A DNA stretch of 30,529 nt from Fimiplasma intestinipullorum (GCA_018715065.1 DVMJ01000053.1:1-30529); one strand, 5' to 3'. Shown: positions 15,885 to 23,913, numbered from the stretch's first letter. The notes: a model not told the origin generated them from the letters alone. Numbers and translations are program-made.

Positions 15885-18425
15885 ATGAAAGAAAAAATGA
15901 AAATTGAAGGCATGACTTGCAGTGCCTGTCAGGCGCACGTGGAAAAAAGCGTCCGTGCACTGGATGGGGTCATTGAAGCCAATGTCAATCTTCTCTTGAA
16001 TACCATGAATGTGGAATATGATGAACAGAAAGTGAGTGAGCAGGATATCATTCGCGCTGTTGAGAGCGGTGGCTATGGTGCCTGTCCGATCAATCCGGAG
16101 ACATCCGCTGCGCCAGCCAAAACGCGTCCGACAGAAAAGCTTGAGGAGGAAGCGAAACATCTCAAGCAGCGTCTATGGGCTTCGGTCATTTTACTGTTGA
16201 TATTGATGTACATTTCCATGGGACATATGTTCGGATTCCCACTGCCATGGTTCTTAGAAGGCACACAGAATGCGATTGCCTTTGCTTTTACACAATTTCT
16301 GATTGCCTCAGTGATATTATTAATTCAAAAGCATTACTTTATTAATGGGTTTAAGGCACTTTATCATCGCGCTGCCAATATGGATTCACTCATTGCTGTA
16401 GGTGCAGGCGCCTCTTATCTATATGGTATCTTTGCCATTTATATGATTGGTTATGGTCTCGGTCATGGGGATCTGGTATTGGCCCATCATTATCAGATGG
16501 ATCTCTATTTTGAATCAGCGGCGATGATTGTGACGCTGATTTCTGTAGGTAAATATCTGGAGTCGCGTTCGAAAGGGAAAACTTCTGATGCCATCAGCCG
16601 TCTGATGGAACTAGCGCCGGATACTGCGATCATCGTGCGTGATGGCGAGGAAATGGAAGTCTCTTTACAGGAAGTTCGCAAAGGGGATCATGTGATCGTC
16701 AGATCAGGTGGACGGATACCGGTGGATGGGATTGTGCTGGAAGGAGAAGGCTATGTCGATGAATCGGCATTGACTGGCGAGAGCATTCCGGTCAAAAAGA
16801 AGACGGGTGACAAACTGATGAGTGCCACGCTTCTCAATAACGGACATATGGTCTATGAAGCAACGCATGTCGGGGAAGATACGACGCTTTCGAAGATCAT
16901 TAATCTGGTAGAGGAAGCCAGTGCCTCAAAAGCACCGATCTCCCGTTTGGCGGATAAGGTCAGCGCCGTCTTTGTGCCAGCGGTCATGACCATTGCCCTG
17001 CTGACTTTTGTCATCTGGTTATTATTGGGTCAGGAGTTTAGTTTTGCCCTTTCGATGGGAATTTCTGTCTTAGTCATCTCCTGTCCGTGTGCATTAGGTT
17101 TAGCGACACCGACAGCCATCATGGTGGGAACAGGTAAAGGGGCAGAAAATGGGATCTTGATCAAATCGGCCGAGAGCCTGGAAATTGCGCATGAAGTCGA
17201 TACGATCATCTTTGATAAGACCGGAACCATTACTTATGGACGTCCGAATGTCATTCGTATCGAAAGTGAAATGGATCATCAGGAATTATTGCGTCTGGCT
17301 GCATCACTGGAGACCATTTCGGATCATCCTTTAGCGAAAGCCGTATTGCGCAGGGCAAAGGGATTGACCCTGGAGCCAGTGAGGCATGCGGAAAATCTCA
17401 TTGGTAAAGGGTTATATGGTGAGGTTTCCGGCCATCAGGTAGCTATCGGTAATGAGAGTCTGATGAAACATCTGCATATCGCGCTAAAGGATGCACGCAA
17501 CCATGTTGATGCCATGGCTGATGAGGCCTTGACACCATTGATCGTTGCGATTGACGGAGAAATCAAAGGGTATATCGGTATTGCTGATGAAATTAAAGCG
17601 TCCAGCCTGGAGGCGATTGCACGCTTAAAAGAAATGGGCATTCATCTGATGATGCTGACGGGCGATCATCAGAAAAATGCAATGGCCCTGCAAAAGAAAT
17701 TAGGTTTGGATAAGGTCGTTGCTGAGGTGCTGCCTCAGGATAAGGAACAAGTTGTTTCTTCATTGGTAAAAGAAGGCCATCGGGTCATGATGGTCGGGGA
17801 TGGTATCAACGATGCGCCGGCACTGACCTCAGCTTCAGTAGGTGTGGCCATTGGAGCCGGCAGCGATATTGCCATCGATTCCGCGGATATCATTCTGATC
17901 CGCAATGATCTGCGCGATGTGGTTTCAGCCATTGAGCTGAGTCGTAAGGTCATTGTCAATATCAAGGAAAATCTGTTTTGGGCCTTCATTTATAACATCA
18001 TTGGTATTCCGCTAGCTGCCGGTGTGTTCTATTATTTAAATGGCTGGCGTCTGACGCCAATGTTTGGAGCTGCCGCGATGAGCCTATCCTCTTTCTGTGT
18101 TGTATCCAATGCATTGCGTTTACGTTTCTTTAAGCCGAGTTTAGCACATACGTCATCTTCTGTTCATGAAGAGACGCTAGAATTGAATCAGAAGGAAGTC
18201 GAAGAGGAGGAAAAGAAAATGCAGAAAACCATTCAAGTAGAAGGCATGATGTGTCAGCATTGTGTGGCGCATGTCAAGAATGCTTTAGAAAAGATCCCAG
18301 GCGTACAGGCTGAGGTCAGCTTAGAAAAAAAACAGGCAGTCGTGACAATGGATACACCTGTTGCTGATGAAACATTCGCACAAGCGATTCATGATGCCGG
18401 TTACGAATGTAAAGGAATTGCCTAA
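15885..18425 (+). CDS. copA: CopA copper-exporting P1B-type ATPase with a fused C-terminal CopZ-like domain
   Basis: Exports Cu(I) across the membrane using ATP. In order: N-terminal heavy-metal-associated domain with GMTCSAC (Cys12, Cys15); membrane helices; the actuator TGES; the ion-site CPC (Cys400, Cys402); the phosphorylated Asp444 in DKTGT; HP in SDHPLA; GDGINDAP; the Tyr-Asn of FIYN; and MSLSS of the Cu(I) class. After the last helix and an acidic linker a second HMA domain with GMMCQHC (Cys790, Cys793) ends the protein. Total length is 846 residues, against about 800 for Bacillus CopA, which has both HMA domains at the N-terminus. AGGAGTGA precedes ATG 15885. csoR starts 1 base after the stop. 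Confidence 0.95.
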   Translation: MKEKMKIEGMTCSACQAHVEKSVRALDGVIEANVNLLLNTMNVEYDEQKVSEQDIIRAVESGGYGACPINPETSAAPAKTRPTEKLEEEAKHLKQRLWASVILLLILMYISMGHMFGFPLPWFLEGTQNAIAFAFTQFLIASVILLIQKHYFINGFKALYHRAANMDSLIAVGAGASYLYGIFAIYMIGYGLGHGDLVLAHHYQMDLYFESAAMIVTLISVGKYLESRSKGKTSDAISRLMELAPDTAIIVRDGEEMEVSLQEVRKGDHVIVRSGGRIPVDGIVLEGEGYVDESALTGESIPVKKKTGDKLMSATLLNNGHMVYEATHVGEDTTLSKIINLVEEASASKAPISRLADKVSAVFVPAVMTIALLTFVIWLLLGQEFSFALSMGISVLVISCPCALGLATPTAIMVGTGKGAENGILIKSAESLEIAHEVDTIIFDKTGTITYGRPNVIRIESEMDHQELLRLAASLETISDHPLAKAVLRRAKGLTLEPVRHAENLIGKGLYGEVSGHQVAIGNESLMKHLHIALKDARNHVDAMADEALTPLIVAIDGEIKGYIGIADEIKASSLEAIARLKEMGIHLMMLTGDHQKNAMALQKKLGLDKVVAEVLPQDKEQVVSSLVKEGHRVMMVGDGINDAPALTSASVGVAIGAGSDIAIDSADIILIRNDLRDVVSAIELSRKVIVNIKENLFWAFIYNIIGIPLAAGVFYYLNGWRLTPMFGAAAMSLSSFCVVSNALRLRFFKPSLAHTSSSVHEETLELNQKEVEEEEKKMQKTIQVEGMMCQHCVAHVKNALEKIPGVQAEVSLEKKQAVVTMDTPVADETFAQAIHDAGYECKGIA
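18204..18425 (+). other. Internal ribosome-binding site and start that could yield a free 68-residue CopZ-like chaperone from copA
   Basis: Inside the acidic linker codons of copA, GAGGAGG (18204-18210) sits 8 bases before an in-frame ATG (18219, codon 779). Initiation there would give a 68-residue protein (MQKTIQVEGMMCQHC...) ending at the copA stop: the exact size and layout of CopZ copper chaperones. What is seen is the site, its spacing and the domain boundary. That it is used is inference; purine-rich Glu/Lys codons could mimic such a site by chance. Confidence 0.45.
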
Positions 18426-18426
18426 G

Positions 18427-18684
18427 ATGCAGGCAGATGTAAAAAAAATGCGCCGCTTGCTGAGAACGGCACAGGGTCAGATTGACGGTATCTTGAAGAT
18501 GATGGATGAGGATCGTTATTGTGTAGATATTTCGAATCAGCTGCTCAGTGTGGAGGCCATCATCCGTAAGGCCAATAAGCTTGTCTTGCAGGAACATCTG
18601 ATGCACTGTGTGAAAAACGCAGCGGACACTGAAGAGCTTTCTGAAAAAATGGATGAGCTCGTCAAAATTTTAGATCGAATGTAA
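18427..18684 (+). CDS. csoR: CsoR, copper-sensing transcriptional repressor
   Basis: An 85-residue all-helical repressor that leaves DNA when it binds Cu(I). The copper ligands are in register: Cys32 (RYCVD), His57 and Cys61 (HLMHC), with the 25 and 4 residue spacings of the Mycobacterium protein. The N-terminal RRLLRTAQGQIDGI segment is typical. I chose ATG 18427, 1 base after the copA stop, with AAGGA at 18412-18416 as ribosome-binding site; a longer frame reaching back to 18361 overlaps copA and adds residues unlike the family. It is expected to control its own operon through the operator at 15854-15867. Confidence 0.92.
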   Translation: MQADVKKMRRLLRTAQGQIDGILKMMDEDRYCVDISNQLLSVEAIIRKANKLVLQEHLMHCVKNAADTEELSEKMDELVKILDRM

Positions 18685-18707
18685 AAAAGCGCGTAGGCGC
18701 TTTTTTT
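18683..18707. terminator. Bidirectional terminator between csoR and the Crp/Fnr gene
   Basis: GCGC-GTAG-GCGC (18689-18700) is flanked by six A (18683-18688) and seven T (18701-18707), so it reads as a terminator on both strands. It overlaps the last base or two of csoR and of the convergent regulator gene. Confidence 0.8.
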
Positions 18708-19317
18708 ATTGATCGATGCACGCAGCTAGTCCTTTACGATCAATAATCACGATCTTGCGATAAGCTTGTTTAAGCAAGCCCCTGTTCGCAAAATCATTCA
18801 TGATCTTTGTTACCGTGACCCGGCTCAGGCCGGTCAGCAGCGCAATTTCTTCATGGGTAAAGGGAATAACGGGCTGCTTTTGTTCCAAAAGGAAGGCAGC
18901 GATCTTTTCATGACGATCATAAAAATAGGCTTTTTTGATCAGATTTGTTAAATAGTCGTTAGTGGAAGAGAGCAGCTGCATGATCGTTAACGTCAGTTCC
19001 TTAGACTCTAAAATCAGAGGGTAGAGCGTTTCAAGCTGACAGCAGACCAGTTGGGTCTTTTCAATGGCGCTGACACAGACAGGCCGATTGGTATTTTGCA
19101 GGAAAGAAGATTCTCCAAAGATGCGGCCTTTGCCCAAGATATCAAATGTGATCTCGTGGCCATCTTTGGAGACGAGGAAGATGCGCACCCGACCTGCCAA
19201 GATGAGGTATAACTGATGACTGTTTTCTTCCTGCATATAGATGATCTCCCCAGGTTGATAGTGCATCTTGGTACCTGTAGAAGTGAAGTAGTGAAACAGG
19301 TTCTCTGAAATTTCCAT
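18706..19317 (-). CDS. Crp/Fnr-family transcriptional regulator
   Basis: A 203-residue regulator with an N-terminal cyclic-nucleotide-type beta-barrel (about 15-115; LYLILAGRVRIFLVSKDGHE, GRIFGESSFL) and a C-terminal helix-turn-helix (about 152-180; EEIALLTGLSRVTVTKIMNDF). No Cys cluster of the Fnr iron-sulfur type is visible: the Cys residues are scattered. The ligand is therefore unknown. GAGG lies upstream of the - strand ATG at 19317. It is divergent from yitT with an 86-base gap that contains a palindrome of Fnr-box geometry (TTACA-N4-TGTAA), which suggests autoregulation and control of yitT. Linkage to the copper genes next door is by convergence only. Confidence 0.9.
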   Translation of the reverse strand: MEISENLFHYFTSTGTKMHYQPGEIIYMQEENSHQLYLILAGRVRIFLVSKDGHEITFDILGKGRIFGESSFLQNTNRPVCVSAIEKTQLVCCQLETLYPLILESKELTLTIMQLLSSTNDYLTNLIKKAYFYDRHEKIAAFLLEQKQPVIPFTHEEIALLTGLSRVTVTKIMNDFANRGLLKQAYRKIVIIDRKGLAACIDQ

Positions 19318-19332
19318 GAAGATCGCCTCTTT

Positions 19333-19346
19333 TTACATCATTGTAA
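19333..19346. promoter_or_regulatory. Putative Crp/Fnr-type operator between the regulator and yitT
   Basis: TTACATCATTGTAA is a 5-4-5 inverted repeat with the half-site spacing of Fnr/Crp-family boxes. It is 16 bases from the regulator's start codon and overlaps a - strand TACAAT (19345-19340) that could be the regulator's -10. A further TTACA copy lies at 19353-19357 without a partner. Confidence 0.5.
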
Positions 19347-19403
19347 TCTATGTTACATTCTTTGGGTGAAAAATGTGATATCTTAGCTACTGAGGTGAGC
19401 AAG

Positions 19404-20255
19404 ATGAAAGAAAAAATCTTAAAAATTGGTGGTATTTTACTGGGGAATGCCCTCGTTGCTTTTGGAATCAGTACACTTGTTTTAGAAAATGACCTGATCT
19501 CAGGGGGCGTCACGGGAATCGGCATTGCCGTTCACTATTTTACAGGAATCAATATTTCTCTGGTGGTGGCAATCCTGAATATTGCCCTTTTCCTGATGGG
19601 CTGGATCTTTTTAGGCAAACGCTTTGCCTTCTCAACACTGATCTCAACCTTTGCTTTTCCTGTGCTGCTGGAGTTTTTCAATACGCAGGTGATCTTTCAT
19701 CATTATTGTGATGATCTGCTGCTTGCGGTCATTCTGGCAGGCTGCTTTATAGGTGTAGGCAGTGGCTTGATGATTCGTTGTGGGGCTTCCTCCGGGGGTA
19801 TGGACATCATTGCCATCATCTTAAATCGTTATTATGCGATCCCGGTTTACTTAATGGTCAATGTGTTTGATTTCTCCATTCTTTGCCTGCAGGCAACATT
19901 TAGTGCGACAACAACGATCATCTATAGTATTGTCATGGTCTTTGTTACCTCGTTTATGCTGAATAAGACATTGACCAAAGGGACAAAAGTGGTTCAGCTG
20001 ACCATTATCAGTGATGCGCATGAAGCAATCAAAAAGATGATCCTGCAGGGCATGGATGCTGGGGTAACGGCCTTATACAGTGAAAAAGGGTATAGCGACA
20101 ATCCAACGAAAGTGTTGATGACCATCATCCCGCCAAGAAAGCTCAATCCGCTCAAAGAAAGAATCAAAGCTTTGGATCCTGAAGCTTTTCTAGTTGTGGC
20201 AGCGGTCGATGAGGTCAATGGACGAGGCTATACCCTGGTAAGACAGGATCAGTAG
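19404..20255 (+). CDS. YitT-family membrane protein (DUF161 + DUF2179)
   Basis: A 283-residue protein with five to six membrane segments in the first 180 residues, containing family motifs NDLISGGVTGIGI and MIRCGASSGGMDIIAIILNRY, and a soluble C-terminal domain (about 195-283) of DUF2179 type (MDAGVTALYSEKGYS, KALDPEAFLVVAAVDEVNGRGY). The transport or regulatory function of the family is not established. GAGGTGA (19392-19398) supports ATG 19404 over an ATG at 19350 in the operator region. The next gene is convergent, with only 3 bases between stops and no terminator that I can see. Confidence 0.88.
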   Translation: MKEKILKIGGILLGNALVAFGISTLVLENDLISGGVTGIGIAVHYFTGINISLVVAILNIALFLMGWIFLGKRFAFSTLISTFAFPVLLEFFNTQVIFHHYCDDLLLAVILAGCFIGVGSGLMIRCGASSGGMDIIAIILNRYYAIPVYLMVNVFDFSILCLQATFSATTTIIYSIVMVFVTSFMLNKTLTKGTKVVQLTIISDAHEAIKKMILQGMDAGVTALYSEKGYSDNPTKVLMTIIPPRKLNPLKERIKALDPEAFLVVAAVDEVNGRGYTLVRQDQ

Positions 20256-20258
20256 GAA

Positions 20259-22586
20259 TTAGGTATGTTGAGTCTGGTGACGATAGAGATAGCGGTTGGA
20301 AAAATAGCGCATGATACGGATAAGCACAAACGCCAGCCCAGCCAGGATCGTTAGGTAGAGGGTACAGCGCCAATCCAGCTGCACCATCTCGAAAAATTCA
20401 TGGAATAGAAGGAATCCCACAATGATGGCGATGCTCAAAGTGGTAAAGATGAAACGGCGATAATGACTGACGAGTGGATAAATTTCCTTTTGGACAAGCA
20501 TCGTGCATAAGGCTGTCAGCAGGACGCACATCGTTGAGCGAACTTCCTGGCTGTAACCAAAATAATGGGTAAAGAGGGTCACGAAAGTGATCTCACAGAA
20601 GACAGCGAGTGCCCCTGGCAAAGCCTTAGCCAGGACATTAGTATAGAAGTCTCCTTTGACTAGCGTGTAATCCCGTTCCAAAGTTAAGAAGAAGGAAGGG
20701 ATCCCGACAGCTAAAGTGCTGACGAAAGTGAGCTGAATAGGAACAAAAGGATAGGCGACACCAACCACCAGCGTCATAAAGCTGAGGATGATCGAGAAAA
20801 TGGTCTTGACCAGAAAGAGCGAAGCTGCATTCTGAATATGATGAATGACCTTGCGTCCTTCAGAAAGAACATGGGGAAGGTGGGCAAAGTTTGAATCCAG
20901 TAAGACGATATTACTGATTTCTTTAGCGGCATCGCTTCCTTCGGCCATGGCAATCGAGCAGTCCGCTGCCTTCAGGGCCATGACATCGTTGACCCCGTCC
21001 CCGGTCATACCTACTGTATGTCCCTGTTTCTGCAATGCCTGGACGATCTCGCGCTTTTGCAGTGGTGTTACACGGCCAAAGATCGTGTATTGCTGGACGG
21101 CATGTTCTATGGCTTCAGGAGTGGTCAGGGTACTGGCATCGACATAATTGGCATAATCAGCTAAGCCGGCTTTTTTTGCAATCAGAGAGACGGTTTGTGG
21201 ATGATCACCTGAGATGATGCGCAGATCGACGCCCTGTTCTTCAAAGTAAGTTAAGGTCTCACTGGCATTTTCACGAATCACATCACTGATGATGATGAGG
21301 GCCAGTGGTTTGAGATCATCTGGCAGCTGTTCACTTTTCTTTGCAGAGCTTGCCAGCATCAGGACACGTTTACCATCCCTTGTATAACGGCTGATATGTT
21401 CCTCAAAGGCCGCCAAACGTTGGCTGAACAGTCTTTCAGGAGCACCCAGATAATAGCTTTGTGTAGCAAAGATGACCGCACTGTATTTACGCTCCGAAGA
21501 GAAGGGAATAGCTTTTTCGAAAGGAATGGGATTGACCCCAAAATGTTCTTTTAAGGCCAGGTTGGTGGCATTATCATCTTTGAGTGCGCCAAGGATACCG
21601 GGCATTAATGTTTCGGCATTGACCGTTTCATCAATGGGAATGACCTTATCAACACTCATTCGACCTTCCGTCAATGTCCCGGTCTTATCCAGACAGAGGA
21701 CATCGACATGGGCAAGGGTCTCAATGCAGAATAGATCATGAATCAAGGTGTTCTGCCTTGCCAGATTGATGGCACCGATCGCTAAAGCAATACTTGTCAG
21801 CAGGACCAGCCCTTCAGGGATCATACCGGATACACTGGCAACCGTACCTATGATCGCATCGCTGTAGCTGAGATCCTGAAAGAAGTACTGAGTGATAAAA
21901 AGGAGTACGCCTAAAGGAACTAATAGCATACTGACTGTTTTTAAAATATGATTGATAGAATCTTCTAACATGGACTTCTGTTTATGACGGGTTTTGGCAG
22001 CCAGCATGATCTTGCTGGAGATATTGTCCTTACCGACATGAATGACGGTTGTCACGGCGGTGCCGGAAATCACGTAACTGCCTGAATAAAGGGGATCACC
22101 TGGTTTTTTTTCAATGATGTCGGCCTCCCCGGTCAAATGGGATTCATTGACCTCCAGATATCCTTCCACGACGGTGCTGTCAGCAACGATCTGGTTGCCT
22201 GATTTCAGGCAGACATAATCCCCTAAAACAATATCGCGGTGACTGATGGGCTCGATTTTTCCATCACGAATCACCTGTACCTTGCTTTCTGAAATGAGTG
22301 CGAGATGGTCCAGCGTGAGCTTCGCTTTGATCTCCTGAAAAATCCCGATGGCTAGATTACACAAAGCGACACCAACAAACATCAGGTTTTTTAACTGACC
22401 GGAACTCAATACCAGTAAAGCCAGAATAAAGATGATCAAGTTGAAAAATGTACATGTATTTTTTACGATGATACGCAAGATCGTATCTTCATTAGGATCG
22501 TCCAAATGATTGGTCAGTCCTTTTTCTTTTAAGGCCTTGACCTCAGTCTGTGAGAGGCCATTGTAGTGTTGTTCTGGATTTATCAT
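20259..22586 (-). CDS. Cation-translocating P-type ATPase, PEGL type (ion unknown; Ca2+/Mn2+ plausible)
   Basis: A 775-residue P-type ATPase. The actuator loop has LTGEAD; membrane segment 4 has MIPEGLVLLTS, so Pro-Glu-Gly-Leu replaces the CPC of heavy-metal pumps; DKTGTLTEG carries the phosphorylated Asp300; MTGDGVNDVMALKAADCSIAM is the hinge. There are no metal-binding N-terminal domains. The same PEGL class with NTLIHDLFCIETLA includes the streptococcal MgtA-type Ca2+/Mn2+ exporter, so divalent cation export is a reasonable inference. AAGGAGG precedes the - strand ATG. A near-consensus promoter lies only about 15 bases before the ribosome-binding region, leaving no room for a metal riboswitch in the leader. 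Confidence 0.9.
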   Translation of the reverse strand: MINPEQHYNGLSQTEVKALKEKGLTNHLDDPNEDTILRIIVKNTCTFFNLIIFILALLVLSSGQLKNLMFVGVALCNLAIGIFQEIKAKLTLDHLALISESKVQVIRDGKIEPISHRDIVLGDYVCLKSGNQIVADSTVVEGYLEVNESHLTGEADIIEKKPGDPLYSGSYVISGTAVTTVIHVGKDNISSKIMLAAKTRHKQKSMLEDSINHILKTVSMLLVPLGVLLFITQYFFQDLSYSDAIIGTVASVSGMIPEGLVLLTSIALAIGAINLARQNTLIHDLFCIETLAHVDVLCLDKTGTLTEGRMSVDKVIPIDETVNAETLMPGILGALKDDNATNLALKEHFGVNPIPFEKAIPFSSERKYSAVIFATQSYYLGAPERLFSQRLAAFEEHISRYTRDGKRVLMLASSAKKSEQLPDDLKPLALIIISDVIRENASETLTYFEEQGVDLRIISGDHPQTVSLIAKKAGLADYANYVDASTLTTPEAIEHAVQQYTIFGRVTPLQKREIVQALQKQGHTVGMTGDGVNDVMALKAADCSIAMAEGSDAAKEISNIVLLDSNFAHLPHVLSEGRKVIHHIQNAASLFLVKTIFSIILSFMTLVVGVAYPFVPIQLTFVSTLAVGIPSFFLTLERDYTLVKGDFYTNVLAKALPGALAVFCEITFVTLFTHYFGYSQEVRSTMCVLLTALCTMLVQKEIYPLVSHYRRFIFTTLSIAIIVGFLLFHEFFEMVQLDWRCTLYLTILAGLAFVLIRIMRYFSNRYLYRHQTQHT

Positions 22587-22608
22587 AGAAAGCCTCCTTA
22601 CTTAATTC

Positions 22609-22637
22609 ATTTTAGCTTAAATGTAAGGGCATGTCAA
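22609..22637 (-). promoter_or_regulatory. Strong sigma-A promoter of the PEGL P-type ATPase
   Basis: Read on the - strand: TTGACA (22637-22632), 17 bases, TAAAAT (22614-22609). The -35 is perfect and the -10 has five of six matches. The transcript would start near 22602, so the leader is about 15 bases. Confidence 0.85.
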
Positions 22638-22747
22638 TTTTAGGGATGAAAAACCCAGGTTTTGTCAGAAAGGGGATCAAAGCAGGGGCTTGGCTTTGGA
22701 CTTTGATGATGGTTTAGGCTGAATTCGTGCAAAGCGTCAACTTTTCA

Positions 22748-22776
22748 TTGTTTTTGATTCCCATTTGAATTAGAAT
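22748..22776 (+). promoter_or_regulatory. Weak promoter candidate for the ADP-ribosylglycohydrolase-like gene
   Basis: TTGTTT (22748-22753), 17 bases, TAGAAT (22771-22776). Spacing is ideal and the -10 has five of six matches, but the -35 only three. The rest of the 240-base gap between the two divergent genes holds an imperfect inverted repeat (ATCAAAG 22676-22682 with CTTTGAT 22701-22707) of unknown use. Confidence 0.4.
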
Positions 22777-22826
22777 AAAGAGTAGTGGCAAAATATCCTG
22801 TCAGGGATATCAAAGGAGGAGCTAAA

Positions 22827-23756
22827 ATGAATGATAAGATGAAGGGTGGCATCTATGGATTGCTGGTGGGGGATGCTTTGGCGACACCTTATGAATTTCG
22901 TAGTCCAGAATATATGCAGAACCTTTTAAATATTGATATGATCCCGCCGCACAATCATCAGCGGACGTATAAAGAAGCAAAGGTGGGTTCCTGGTCTGAT
23001 GAAGGCGCAATGATGCTCTGTATGCTCAATAGTCTGACGATTGCGCATGGCTTCAGAGCGGATGTTTATATGAAGCAGTTACTGGCTTACCGTACGCAGG
23101 GACTATTTGCTGTTGATCATGTGGTTTTTGGCTGTTCACGGCAATTTGAGCAGGTGATGAAGGCTTATCAGGAAGGAACCAAGGTCTATTCATGTGCTGA
23201 TGTGAACCCGAAATGCCGGGATGCCAGTGCGCTCTCTCGTACCTTGCCTTTGGCACTTTATCTAACGCAAAATCAGGCTGACGCTAAAGATTTTATCAAG
23301 TACGGGCATGCACAGACCCTGCTGACTCATCAGCAGTTAGTGGCAGGTATCTGCAGCACCATCTATATGCAGTGGGCACGTAATATTTATTTGCAGGTCA
23401 AAAATCCGTTTGTACGTGCGCTACATACTTTACTGGAGCTTTATAATGAAGAATGCCGTGAGATCATTGCTCAGCAGATCATCCGACGTCAGGGTGTGAC
23501 CCCACTGAACGATGTGGTGACCTGCCTTATGGATGCTTATACGATCGTAGATAAAGCGGAAAACTATCATGATGCAGTGATGACTGCAATCAAGAAAGGC
23601 AATCAGACCACCGCACTGGCCAGTGCGGTTGGCGGGATCGCCGGTATCAAGTTCGGTTATCAGGATATTCCGACTGGTTGGCTCAATCTCTTGCGTGAAC
23701 GCGACACGATTGAAAATCTGATTAAAAAATATGATATGGAATGTGTTGAAAAATAA
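22827..23756 (+). CDS. Divergent ADP-ribosylglycohydrolase (DraG/ARH)-like protein, metal site altered
   Basis: A 309-residue protein of the DraG/ARH fold, whose enzymes remove ADP-ribose from arginine or other acceptors using two metal ions. It opens with GGIYGLLVGDALATPYEF, the standard family start, and keeps SWSDEGAMM (Asp58) where the family has S-D-D-T. Near the C-terminus the family's D-x-D-T metal motif is replaced by N259-Q-T-T followed by the expected ALASAVGGIAGIKFG helix and IPTGW. Three metal-site positions therefore differ, which suggests a pseudoenzyme or a changed reaction. AAAGGAGG (22812-22819) fixes ATG 22827. It stands alone, with a terminator behind it and no visible ADP-ribosyltransferase partner. 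Confidence 0.82.
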   Translation: MNDKMKGGIYGLLVGDALATPYEFRSPEYMQNLLNIDMIPPHNHQRTYKEAKVGSWSDEGAMMLCMLNSLTIAHGFRADVYMKQLLAYRTQGLFAVDHVVFGCSRQFEQVMKAYQEGTKVYSCADVNPKCRDASALSRTLPLALYLTQNQADAKDFIKYGHAQTLLTHQQLVAGICSTIYMQWARNIYLQVKNPFVRALHTLLELYNEECREIIAQQIIRRQGVTPLNDVVTCLMDAYTIVDKAENYHDAVMTAIKKGNQTTALASAVGGIAGIKFGYQDIPTGWLNLLRERDTIENLIKKYDMECVEK

Positions 23757-23773
23757 CCTGATCAAAACACTGG

Positions 23774-23801
23774 AGACGTCTTTTAGGAAGGCGTCTTTTT
23801 T
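23774..23801 (+). terminator. Intrinsic terminator after the ADP-ribosylglycohydrolase-like gene
   Basis: AGACGTCTT (23774-23782) pairs with AAGGCGTCT (23788-23796), one G-T wobble, loop TTAGG, followed by T to 23801. Confidence 0.75.
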
Positions 23802-23884
23802 CTATGCAAGTGCCATTTGAGTCAGGGGAGAAAAAGCTAGGGTCAGCTTTCTCTTTATGTAAGCGCCTTAGTCATGATTTTTTC

Positions 23885-23913
23885 TTGATAAAATTGTTAG
23901 CGTATGCTAACAT
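23885..23913 (+). promoter_or_regulatory. Promoter of feoAB
   Basis: TTGATA (23885-23890), 17 bases, TAACAT (23908-23913). Its spacer and -10 are covered by a perfect palindrome, so it is likely repressible. Confidence 0.6.
23895..23912. promoter_or_regulatory. Perfect 7-4-7 palindrome, likely metalloregulator operator for feoAB
   Basis: TGTTAGC-GTAT-GCTAACA covers the spacer and -10 of the feoA promoter. The GTTAGC/GCTAAC arms are closer to DtxR/MntR-family operators (TTAGG-type half-sites) than to the Fur box. Repression under iron-replete conditions is inference; the regulator is not in this window. Confidence 0.65.

Noticed and set aside
22676..22707. Inverted repeat ATCAAAG/CTTTGAT in the divergent intergenic region
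   Set aside because: Seven base pairs with an 18-base loop, no T run, and not placed on a promoter element; could be chance.
22587..22784. Possible riboswitch upstream of the P-type ATPase
   Set aside because: The near-consensus promoter at 22609-22637 leaves a leader too short for a riboswitch; no conserved yybP-ykoY-like core was recognised.
23833..23850. AAAGCT/AGCTTT hairpin between the terminator and the feoA promoter
   Set aside because: Short stem, no T run behind it; a second terminator is not supported.
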